Shown here: one piece after another, positions 6,717 through 13,224 of the stretch
Layout of the letters: every line of letters begins with the position of its first letter
Position numbering within the stretch: the stretch's first letter is position 1
Origin: JAKAWW01 sp049966775
GTDB taxonomy: Archaea > Micrarchaeota > Micrarchaeia > Micrarchaeales > Micrarchaeaceae
DNA length: 17,893 nt
NCBI GenBank assembly: GCA_049966775.1
Contig: JBMFTZ010000019.1
Location: 1 to 17,893, forward strand
Reading direction: 5' to 3'
The notes under the pieces: generated by a model
What the model was told of the DNA's origin: nothing
The model's database searches: none
The model's input: the letters and a program-made list of their open reading frames with translations, nothing else
Translations under genes and position numbers: made by a program

Positions 6717-6763
6717 CATAAAAACATTTTTAGTAGTATCCATCATAATATAAATGAGCGGTG
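6717..6763 (+). promoter_or_regulatory. Promoter region and ribosome-binding site of the six-helix membrane protein
   Basis: AT-rich CATAAAAACATTTTTAG at 6717-6733 can supply a TATA box with transcription start near 6750. GGTG at 6760-6763 is five bases before ATG 6769, which argues against the in-frame ATG at 6754. Confidence 0.4.
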
Positions 6764-6768
6764 TTTGG

Positions 6769-7482
6769 ATGAAGTATGCAAGGGAGCACATAAAGCGTTA
6801 CTGGGTATTCGAATACAGGCGGGCGCTTGGCATTTCTATGATAACCTTTGCCATTGCGCTTTCTATAGGCGTGGTATTCACCATGCTTATCAGTTCGTTG
6901 TCTTATCCAAATCCCTTCTACGAGCTGGTCCTCTGGGGGTTGCTCATACTGTTCACCGTTCTTGTCGTGGTGAGCAGCTTCGTTAACGCTCATATACTTT
7001 CAGTGAGGTACATGAATGAGCTTGAGCGTGTCAAGCATGCGAAGTACATGGGCGGCTGGCTTACGATACTTGTGCTGGGCGCGATAGCGTTTGCCCTGCC
7101 TCTATTGTTTTTCGCCAATGCGTATGAGCCAATAGTCATACTGTTCGGTTTTGGTGGCGTGTTCCTGGTGATATTCTTGTCAGTGAAGGTGCTTTTCAAC
7201 TATTCATATTACGAGATGGCGATCGGTGCGGCAGCGCTTTGGATCGTTGCGCTGATCGCCGCAATGGGTGTTTTCACTTCATCTACGCCCAGCAACGCGC
7301 TTGCCCTCAGCTCCTTTGCTCTTTTTGTTTCAGTGCTTTCGCTGATCATAATAACCGGCTTCATCGGCATGTCGCTTCTCATCAATGCATCAAACGAGTT
7401 CTCGCACGAGTTCGGCCGCATAGCCGAAGGCTACGAGCGCCAGCTGGAGCACCAGAAGCGGCAGAAGCCGCGGCGCAGATAA
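6769..7482 (+). CDS. Six-helix integral membrane protein, unknown function
   Basis: A 237-residue protein with about six hydrophobic segments (roughly 20-42, 52-74, 96-116, 121-142, 149-168, 178-204), a basic amphipathic head (K-Y-A-R-E-H-I-K-R) and a charged, Arg/Lys/Gln-rich tail ending K-P-R-R-R. No transporter, protease or channel motif is evident, and no conserved acidic pair in a helix stands out. ATG 6769 is chosen over ATG 6754 because GGTG lies five bases before it. It is followed at 18 bp by the aminotransferase, whose ribosome site lies in the gap, so the two may be cotranscribed. Function unassigned. Confidence 0.85.
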   Translation: MKYAREHIKRYWVFEYRRALGISMITFAIALSIGVVFTMLISSLSYPNPFYELVLWGLLILFTVLVVVSSFVNAHILSVRYMNELERVKHAKYMGGWLTILVLGAIAFALPLLFFANAYEPIVILFGFGGVFLVIFLSVKVLFNYSYYEMAIGAAALWIVALIAAMGVFTSSTPSNALALSSFALFVSVLSLIIITGFIGMSLLINASNEFSHEFGRIAEGYERQLEHQKRQKPRRR

Positions 7483-7500
7483 TGCAAATCTGGTGATCCT

Positions 7501-8733
7501 ATAATCCTCTCTGACAGGAGCAAGTACGCACAAAATCCGATAGAAGAAGAGGACAGGGCCGCCGATGCGCTGGCGCGAAAGGGCAAGCACGTAGTGCGAT
7601 TGAACCGCGGCGACCCGCCCGTGTATTTTCCAACTCCAAAATACATAATAGACGCATATGTTGGCGCCCTAAGGGAGTCAAAGACCTCCTACTCGCGGGC
7701 CGAGGGCGAGCCGGTGCTTGTTGAAGCGGTTCAAAAAAGGTACAAGCAACTGTACGGCATAGACGTGGGCTATGAGAGCATAATTGTCACGCAAGGTGTA
7801 TCAGAAGCGCTCAGCTTCGTGAACAGCGCATTTGTAAACATGGGCGATATGGCGGTGGTATTTAAGCCCTATTACCCGCTGTATGTGCCAATACTCAGGA
7901 GAAACGGCGGTATTCCCCTTTTCGGAAGCTACGACGAATCAAAAGGCTGGGGCATAGACGTTGACAGGCTCGAGCGCGCGCTTAGGGCGATGCCAAGAAG
8001 CAGCGCGAAGCGCATAAAGTACCTGCTCATAACCAATCCAAACAATCCGACGGGCACTGTGCTTGACAGGAGGGCGCTTGAGCGTGTTGTTGATTTGGCA
8101 AACGAGCACTCGCTGCTCATAATAAGCGACGAGATATACGACGAGATAGTGTACAACGGCGCAAGGTTCACCAGCGTAGGCGAGCTTGCAAAGGGAATAC
8201 CGCACATGATACTTAACGGCGCATCTAAGGATTTTGATGCAACAGGTTTCAGGATAGGTTTTATGCTGATACCTGAAGATGATCGCGTATCGATGGCGGT
8301 AAAGGCTAAGATGGCCGACTACGCGAAGGCACGGCTTTCCGTTAATACGCCCGCGCAGTACGCTGTTGCAGCTGCGATGAACAATACAGCTGCGCACAGG
8401 TCAGCCATACACGAGATGGTGCGCGGCATAGCTGAGAGAGCCAATCATGCGGCAAAGCTGGTAGCCGAGAACCCGCTGCTCAGCGTGGTGAGGCCTAACG
8501 GCGCGTTCTACATATTCCCAAAGGTGGACCTGAAGGCGATGGGCTTCAGAAGCGATGCAGAGTTTGTGGACAAGCTACTAAAGGCAACATATGTGCAGCT
8601 TACGCGCGGCTCGGGCTTCGGCGCGCCTTCGCACATAAGGATAGTAGCACTGCCCCCTAAAGATATATTAGACTATGCCATAAATAAAATAAATGATTTC
8701 TGCAGAACCCGAGCAAGAAACAGGGGCCCGTAG
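7501..8733 (+). CDS. Alanine-type class I aminotransferase (PLP-dependent), AUA start proposed
   Basis: About 410 residues of the AlaA/aspartate aminotransferase fold, moving amino groups between alanine (or a related amino acid) and 2-oxoglutarate. Motifs: N-P-N-N-P-T-G at 179-185, S-D-E-I-Y-D from 209, the PLP Lys243 in N-G-A-S-K-D-F-D-A-T-G-F-R, N-T-P-A-Q typical of AlaA, and a late R-I-V carboxylate Arg. Start problem: the frame is open from TAA at 7480 but has no ATG, GTG or TTG before GTG 7594, and starting there would cut into the conserved N-terminus (R-L-N-R-G-D-P-P). GGTG at 7492-7495 is five bases before ATA 7501, giving the expected 31 extra residues. The last ten bases overlap tRNA-Val. 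Glutamate dehydrogenase in the same window would recycle its 2-oxoglutarate/glutamate pair. Confidence 0.9.
   Translation: MILSDRSKYAQNPIEEEDRAADALARKGKHVVRLNRGDPPVYFPTPKYIIDAYVGALRESKTSYSRAEGEPVLVEAVQKRYKQLYGIDVGYESIIVTQGVSEALSFVNSAFVNMGDMAVVFKPYYPLYVPILRRNGGIPLFGSYDESKGWGIDVDRLERALRAMPRSSAKRIKYLLITNPNNPTGTVLDRRALERVVDLANEHSLLIISDEIYDEIVYNGARFTSVGELAKGIPHMILNGASKDFDATGFRIGFMLIPEDDRVSMAVKAKMADYAKARLSVNTPAQYAVAAAMNNTAAHRSAIHEMVRGIAERANHAAKLVAENPLLSVVRPNGAFYIFPKVDLKAMGFRSDAEFVDKLLKATYVQLTRGSGFGAPSHIRIVALPPKDILDYAINKINDFCRTRARNRGP
8680..8694 (+). promoter_or_regulatory. Possible TATA box of tRNA-Val inside the aminotransferase
   Basis: ATAAATAAAATAAAT inside the aminotransferase coding sequence, about 36 bp before the tRNA 5' end. 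It suits an independent promoter giving a short 5' leader for RNase P. Confidence 0.35.
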
Positions 8734-8810
8734 TCCAACGGTTAAGATGCCAAGCATGAGCGCATAAGCCTTACACGCTGGAGATCGGAGTTCAACCCTC
8801 CGCGGGCCCA
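8724..8810 (+). tRNA. tRNA-Val (UAC) with 15-nt intron
   Basis: Folds as a full cloverleaf after intron removal. The acceptor stem is a perfect seven pairs (GGGCCCG 8724-8730 with CGGGCCC 8803-8809) with A73 as discriminator and no encoded CCA. The D-arm is GTC/GAT (8733-8735, 8746-8748) with GG in the loop. The T-arm is CGGAG-TTCAACC-CTCCG. Removing 8753-8767 gives anticodon stem CCAGC/GCTGG and loop CTTACAC, anticodon TAC at 8772-8774, which reads valine GUA codons. Without intron removal the 5' anticodon strand does not pair. The gene starts ten bases before the end of the aminotransferase, whose TAG stop (8731-8733) is tRNA positions 8-10. Confidence 0.93.
8753..8767 (+). other. tRNA intron with bulge-helix-bulge motif, anticodon stem 29/30
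   Basis: Intron AGCATGAGCGCATAA. The exon bases ATGC (8747-8750) pair with intron GCAT (8762-8765) as the four-base-pair central helix. Three-base bulges flank it: CA|A (8751-8753) and AA|G (8766-8768), cut after the second base of each, exactly where the archaeal splicing endonuclease cuts. The inner intron helix is short (GC/GC around an ATGA loop). The position inside the anticodon stem is non-canonical (usual site 37/38). Confidence 0.85.
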
Positions 8811-8956
8811 TTCAATGAGCACAGTAGGCAATACGCAACAACTTCGTTTTATGGCCAACCATTATACAGTTGCTTTAAAGCCGCTGGGCGTACAGGATGC
8901 AGCTGCAAAAATCAAAATGTGTCCATCAGCATGTGGCATGTTCCTCTTGGTGCGCA

Positions 8957-9841
8957 ATGCAAAAAGTTTCAATGCATAGAAAAGCAGAAATAGCTTTTCT
9001 GCGCATCAATATCGTGGCAAAGCCCGAGAGCCGCATAAGCGGCATAATCGACGCGTACGGAGGCATGATAACCAGAGCCCAGGCCATGGATGTGGAAGGC
9101 GGTCGCACAGGCAGAGCCACCGCAGGCATAACAACCGTGGCCGCTTTTCTCGCGTTTGTAAATGCGAAGGATCCGCGCATCGGCGGCAAGCTTTTTTCTG
9201 GAGCCCAGAGCGGAATGGCGTACACGGCAAACATACAAGACAGGCTATACCGCATATTCAATCCGGTAACCACAGTATACGGCACCAAGCAGCAGGAGAG
9301 GCGCACCGTGGTATTGGGCAGCGAAGGCTCCACAATAAGGATGGAGCTGAGAGGCCGCCTTTCGGAGTACATAGACGCTAACGTATTCGAGCGCGGCGAC
9401 CTCGTGATGGTGAGGAATGCTTCATATGATGAAGCTAGCGGCGCTCTTATTGGAGTGCAGAGCACTGTCATAAGCAAGATAATGCCGGCGCAGGATAGCG
9501 CCATAACCGACTATTCAAGGCTGAGCGCAGGAATGAAAAATATAGATGTCGTGGGCAAGATAGTAGAGATTGGCCCAATTCGCTATGTCAGCAGGCTCAG
9601 CGGCTCCGGTCAGATAGCGGTCGCAGACTGCGTCATATCTGACATGGAGAGAAGCGTTGGCATGTCGCTGTGGGGCTCTTCCGCCCTAGCCACAAGCAAG
9701 CTTAACGTGGGCAACTTTATAAAGGTAGAGTTCTGCAGTGCTGTGCGAAAGAATGACACTGTTGTAATATACGCTAACGAGTTTTCGCGCATTGTCTCGA
9801 GCAAGGTGTTCGAAGGCAGGCTGCGGCCCTCAATCGCCTAA
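8957..9841 (+). CDS. RPA-like single-stranded DNA-binding protein (OB folds)
   Basis: A 294-residue protein resembling archaeal RPA. An N-terminal helical part contains I-I-D-A-Y-G-G-M-I-T-R, like the head of archaeal RPA subunits. It is followed by two segments of OB-fold pattern, about 117-175 (I-R-M-E-L-R-G-R...F-E-R-G-D-L-V-M-V-R-N) and 193-282 (D-V-V-G-K-I-V-E-I-G-P-I-R-Y-V...V-G-M-S-L-W-G...V-G-N-F-I-K-V). The MxLWG and GNFIKV strings are typical of RPA DNA-binding domains. No zinc finger is visible. ATG 8957 is chosen because GGTG (8949-8952) precedes it by four bases; ATG 8897 and GTG 9014 are in-frame alternatives. It ends 18 bp from the convergent AAA gene. Function would be ssDNA protection beside MCM in replication and repair. 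Confidence 0.65.
   Translation: MQKVSMHRKAEIAFLRINIVAKPESRISGIIDAYGGMITRAQAMDVEGGRTGRATAGITTVAAFLAFVNAKDPRIGGKLFSGAQSGMAYTANIQDRLYRIFNPVTTVYGTKQQERRTVVLGSEGSTIRMELRGRLSEYIDANVFERGDLVMVRNASYDEASGALIGVQSTVISKIMPAQDSAITDYSRLSAGMKNIDVVGKIVEIGPIRYVSRLSGSGQIAVADCVISDMERSVGMSLWGSSALATSKLNVGNFIKVEFCSAVRKNDTVVIYANEFSRIVSSKVFEGRLRPSIA
8978..9000 (+). repeat. Inverted repeat near the RPA-like start
   Basis: AGAAAAGC (8978-8985) and GCTTTTCT (8993-9000) are perfect 8-base arms around a 7-base spacer. It lies in the first codons if translation starts at 8957, or 14 bases before the alternative GTG 9014. Confidence 0.6.
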
Positions 9842-9859
9842 TCAATAGCATGCAGCCGC

Positions 9860-12628
9860 TTACCTGTTCCCGTATTTCATGAGGAAGGTCATGTACGTGC
9901 TGAGCACGGTGTCTGGTGCAGAAGGCCTCATTCTCTTTAGTATACCCTCGATGCCGTCCATTGTTATCTTGACCTCCTCGTCAGCTTTCATGGTGGCTTC
10001 CAGAGCATTGGTCTTCGCCTCCCTGCATATGTTAGAGATGTCCGCACCGGTAAAGCCTTTTGTTTCCGCAGCTAGCTTTTCGAAATCCACGCTTTCGTCT
10101 AGCGGCGCCTTCGTCAGGTAATACTTAAACATCTGGGCTCGCTCTGCATCGTTCGGCGGCTTTATGTAGAGCAGCTTGTCAAATCTGCCCGGCCTTAGCA
10201 TCGCCGGGTCGAGCGCATCCGGCCTGTTCGTTGCGGCGATGATCACAATGCCGGAAAACTCCTTAAGCCCGTCTATCTCCTGCAATACGGTGCTCGTGAT
10301 CATCGTGCCCTTCTCCGAGGCGCCTTCCCTCTTTGGCAGGATGCCGTCAATCTCGTCTATGAATATTATCGAAGGTATGTTTTCCCTCGCGCGGTTGAAC
10401 AGCTCCTTTACTTCCGTAACCGCGTTGTCAGGGCCCAGGTTTGCCAGGTCCTCGCCGTTGATCTGCAGTATAGTCACGCCTCGCATCTCGTTTGCAACAG
10501 CGCGCATGAGCATCGTCTTGCCCGTTCCGGGCGGCCCAAACAAGAGCAGGCCGTTTATCGGCTTAATATCATATTTCTCTATGAGATCCGGATGCATGAG
10601 CGGTATCTGTACAGCTTCCACTATCGCCTTCTTAGCATCGTTGAGCCCTATCACGTCTTCAAGCTCTACCGCGCCCTTTTCTTCTGTAGTAGATTCCTCG
10701 TGCAGGCTCCTCTCAAAATCTATCCTAAACTTGTTGTACTCGTCAAGCTGCGACAGCGACGTGGAAGGCTTCGTTGCGGCGATGACGTTAAGTATATCCT
10801 CTTGGGTAACCTCTAGGATCTTGTGGTGCGCCAGCGCATCCTGGCCCACAAGCTGTGCCACGCTTTCGCATACCGCTTTTATGTCGGCTCCGGAATACCT
10901 CTCCGTGTTCTCTGCCAGCGCGTCTATGTCTACGTCTTTCGCGATGGGCATTTTAGCCAGGTATATCTTGAATATCTTCTTCCTGCCGTTGAAGTCTGGC
11001 AGCTGCATGTATACCAGCCTGTCGAGCCTGCCAGGCCTGAGAAGCGCTGGATCGATCATGTTGGGCACATTGGTGGCACCCACCACGACCACCCTGTTGA
11101 GCTTTACGAAGCCGTCTATCTCTATCAGGAGCTGTGACAGGGCCTGCCTGTGGGTCTCGTCAACCTCCGGTATGCTCCTGTTCTTCGCTATGCTGTCTAT
11201 CTCATCGAAGAGCAGCACGCACGGCGCGTTCTTCCTCGCGGTGTCGAACACCCTTGATATCGCTCTCTCGGTTTCGCCCGGATACGCAGAGATGAGGTTC
11301 GGCGTTTTGACAAGGAAAAAGCCTCCGTGTATCTCGTTCGCAAGCGCGCGCATCATCATCGTCTTGCCCGTTCCGGGCGGTCCAAAGAGCAGAATCCCCT
11401 TGGAAGGCTTTATGCTGTATGCCTTGGATATGCCCCTCTGCTCTATCGGCGTTATTATAGCTTCCCGGAGCTCCTTCTTCGTCGCCTCGTAGTCGCCTAT
11501 GCTGTCGAACGTCTCGCTCGAGGTGCCTGCCGAAAGGTCCTCAAAGGCTTCGCCGAATTTCATCCTTATGTCCTGCTTTCTCACATCAAGGCTCTTGACC
11601 ACGCCGAAGTTGAAGAGCTCCAGCAGTGCCACTAGCGCGGGGGCGATTGCAAAGCTCATCAATGCGAATACCACAGTAGCAGCGTTCAGCGAGCTGTGAT
11701 TGAGCAACATGTAAGTAATAGGGAAAGCAATGCCTACCATGCTAGCCTTGGTGCCCTTGTACTTTGATCTGCTCGATACCGCTACTGCGTCTATTGCAAA
11801 TATCACGATTGCAAATATGACTATCTCTATCATGTAAAGGTATCCTTCTGCAAGCATGCTCACGAACGCTATGAGTACGTCGCTTATATAGTAGACGACA
11901 TGGCTGCTGCCCAGAGTGCCGAAAGCTTCTGCAAGCCCGGGTATAAACGTAGTGATGTGCAGCATCTGCTTAGTTGGCGTCGTGTAGTTGAGCACCGAAA
12001 GCGGGATTGGCGCCTTACTTACAAGCTGCGCGTGTGCCGCAACGCCGTTGTAAACGACATATGCGCTGTTGTTTATGCCTGAAATCCCTGAAAATCCCGC
12101 CACGGCCAATATGACCAGCGTCGAAAGAACTATGCCCCTCTTGTAGCCTACGATGAGCACCGCTATGGTAAGTGTGGCAAGAGCCAAGACATAGCCCATC
12201 TGCGAAAACGCAAGCGCGAAGAGCGCATATGCGAACGCGATGGTTCTGTGGTGCATGTAGCCATATACAAGTGACATGCTTATCGCAAACAGGAATATCC
12301 ACGCGAATGCCGGAGTTTGATAAACAATCATAAGCAAAGCGAAGAACATGAGCGTTATGAGGCCGACGAAAGAATGGTACTGCGTGGCAAAGAAGAGAAG
12401 CACGAGCAGCAGCACGAGCACTAAGTAAGGATAGAGCGGGAATGCGGCCGCAAACGCTACGAACGCAAACAGCACTATAATAGTGTCTATAAAATTGGGG
12501 TTTGCCACCATATCTGACAGGTATGAAGACATCCTGTAGAAAGAGATCGGTGTCCTGTGCGATCTTCTTATTATCTCCTGCGCGATGCTTTCCTTAGCGG
12601 TTTTTCTGGGGTTCCTCGCTAGCGCCAT
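9860..12628 (-). CDS. Membrane-embedded tandem AAA ATPase (Cdc48/p97-like)
   Basis: A 922-residue protein. Residues 1-45 are basic and cytoplasmic. Residues 46-340 hold about ten hydrophobic segments with a polar loop near 185-245. Residues 370-890 are two AAA domains. D1: Walker A GPPGTGKT 416-423, Walker B LLFDEID with Glu476, sensor N520, arginine fingers R531 and R534, pore Tyr449. D2: Walker A 698-705, Walker B IIFIDEID with Glu759, sensor N801, arginine fingers R812 and R815, but pore loop N-L-G-P-D-N lacks the usual aromatic-Gly-Glu-Ser. The AAA halves are of the Cdc48 class; the Cdc48 N-domain is replaced by the membrane domain, and there is no FtsH-type protease end. A role in pulling proteins from or across the membrane is inferred. 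No GGTG site precedes the ATG, although TATA-like sequences do. Confidence 0.93.
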   Translation of the reverse strand: MALARNPRKTAKESIAQEIIRRSHRTPISFYRMSSYLSDMVANPNFIDTIIVLFAFVAFAAAFPLYPYLVLVLLLVLLFFATQYHSFVGLITLMFFALLMIVYQTPAFAWIFLFAISMSLVYGYMHHRTIAFAYALFALAFSQMGYVLALATLTIAVLIVGYKRGIVLSTLVILAVAGFSGISGINNSAYVVYNGVAAHAQLVSKAPIPLSVLNYTTPTKQMLHITTFIPGLAEAFGTLGSSHVVYYISDVLIAFVSMLAEGYLYMIEIVIFAIVIFAIDAVAVSSRSKYKGTKASMVGIAFPITYMLLNHSSLNAATVVFALMSFAIAPALVALLELFNFGVVKSLDVRKQDIRMKFGEAFEDLSAGTSSETFDSIGDYEATKKELREAIITPIEQRGISKAYSIKPSKGILLFGPPGTGKTMMMRALANEIHGGFFLVKTPNLISAYPGETERAISRVFDTARKNAPCVLLFDEIDSIAKNRSIPEVDETHRQALSQLLIEIDGFVKLNRVVVVGATNVPNMIDPALLRPGRLDRLVYMQLPDFNGRKKIFKIYLAKMPIAKDVDIDALAENTERYSGADIKAVCESVAQLVGQDALAHHKILEVTQEDILNVIAATKPSTSLSQLDEYNKFRIDFERSLHEESTTEEKGAVELEDVIGLNDAKKAIVEAVQIPLMHPDLIEKYDIKPINGLLLFGPPGTGKTMLMRAVANEMRGVTILQINGEDLANLGPDNAVTEVKELFNRARENIPSIIFIDEIDGILPKREGASEKGTMITSTVLQEIDGLKEFSGIVIIAATNRPDALDPAMLRPGRFDKLLYIKPPNDAERAQMFKYYLTKAPLDESVDFEKLAAETKGFTGADISNICREAKTNALEATMKADEEVKITMDGIEGILKRMRPSAPDTVLSTYMTFLMKYGNR

Positions 12629-12656
12629 TCAATCATTGAAGAGCGGTTGATTACCA

Positions 12657-12686
12657 TTATAGCTATGAACAGAAATATATATATGC
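12657..12686 (-). promoter_or_regulatory. TATA-like sequences upstream of the AAA ATPase
   Basis: ATATATATAT (about 12675-12684) lies about 50 bp before the ATG at 12628, and a second box AGCTATAAT (12657-12665) about 32 bp before it. The second would give a nearly leaderless transcript, in keeping with the missing ribosome-binding site. Confidence 0.45.
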
Positions 12687-12743
12687 GATAATGTCAGCCT
12701 CCTTCTTTGTGCTTGAAAAATAGCGTCCGTTTCAATGGTGCAG

Positions 12744-12989
12744 CTATATGAGGCTCTCCTCGTCTACCTCAACTTCGCTAACCCCGTCCAAGGCCCTGAT
12801 GCGTTCCTCTATCTTCGAAGAGCTCGTCTCCGCGTCGTCGAACTTGAAAAGCGCCTTTACGACCTTTATGCCAAACGCGACGTCCTGAGCCTGCGCACCT
12901 GCCGCGCCAAGCCCTTTTACGCCATCCAGTACCTTCTCCAGTGCGCCTTCCTTGGCGTAAATCTTGAAGAGCACAGCAACACGCGCCAT
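12744..12989 (-). CDS. Translation elongation factor aEF1B (EF-1 beta)
   Basis: An 81-residue ferredoxin-like-fold guanine nucleotide exchange factor that reloads aEF1A with GTP. It matches the archaeal family by V-A-V-L-F-K-I-Y near the N-terminus, the central D-V-A-F-G-I-K-V-V-K-A (41-51), F-K-F-D-D and the final I-R-A-L-D-G-V-S-E-V-E-V. It is slightly shorter than the usual 88-90 residues, mainly in the first helix. Its ATG follows the TAA of the zinc-ribbon gene with no spacing, so translation is probably coupled. This pairing is the standard archaeal arrangement. Confidence 0.93.
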   Translation of the reverse strand: MARVAVLFKIYAKEGALEKVLDGVKGLGAAGAQAQDVAFGIKVVKALFKFDDAETSSSKIEERIRALDGVSEVEVDEESLI

Positions 12990-13154
12990 TTATGGTCCCT
13001 CAAAGCCGCACGCATCGCATTTGTAGCTGTTTGTTATCTCCCTGCAGTGCTCGCACCTTACTATTGTGCTCTTGCCGCACTTAGGGCACTTGAATTCTGT
13101 ATACTCACTTGTGAGCCTGCCGCACGAAACACATCTCTTTCCTGGTAAGACCAT
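12990..13154 (-). CDS. Two-zinc-ribbon RNA-binding protein (COG2888 type)
   Basis: A 54-residue protein beginning M-V-L-P-G-K-R-C. Four CxxC pairs (Cys8/11, 23/26, 34/37, 46/49) make two zinc ribbons, ending D-A-C-G-F-E-G-P. This is the small archaeal zinc-ribbon protein, predicted to bind RNA in translation, that regularly sits directly upstream of aEF1B. GGTC six bases before the ATG may serve as ribosome-binding site. The TAA (12992-12990) touches the aEF1B ATG. No clear TATA box lies in the 70 bp upstream, so it may be read through from the protease gene. Confidence 0.92.
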   Translation of the reverse strand: MVLPGKRCVSCGRLTSEYTEFKCPKCGKSTIVRCEHCREITNSYKCDACGFEGP

Positions 13155-13224
13155 ATCATCGACCTTTCACGTTCCAAATTGCGCCTAAACCGGTAATAGC
13201 AGGCAAGGCACGGTGAGCTTACTG

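Noticed and set aside
6754..6768. ATG 6754 as start of the six-helix membrane protein
   Set aside because: The first codons (ATG AGC GGT GTT TGG) contain the GGTG that sits five bases before ATG 6769, and nothing precedes 6754 that looks like a ribosome site.
7482..7496. ATG at 7482 overlapping the TAA of the membrane protein, as an aminotransferase start
   Set aside because: It is out of frame with the aminotransferase and reaches TGA after four codons (M-Q-I-W).
8724..8810. Reading the tRNA as a serine-type (TGA) gene without an intron
   Set aside because: The anticodon stem would not pair and there would be no long variable arm; intron removal gives a perfect valine cloverleaf instead.
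10176..11492. Long open frame opposite the AAA ATPase
   Set aside because: It lies antisense to the two AAA domains, is Ser/Ile-rich low-complexity sequence and has no recognisable motif; GC-biased codons of the real gene keep it open.
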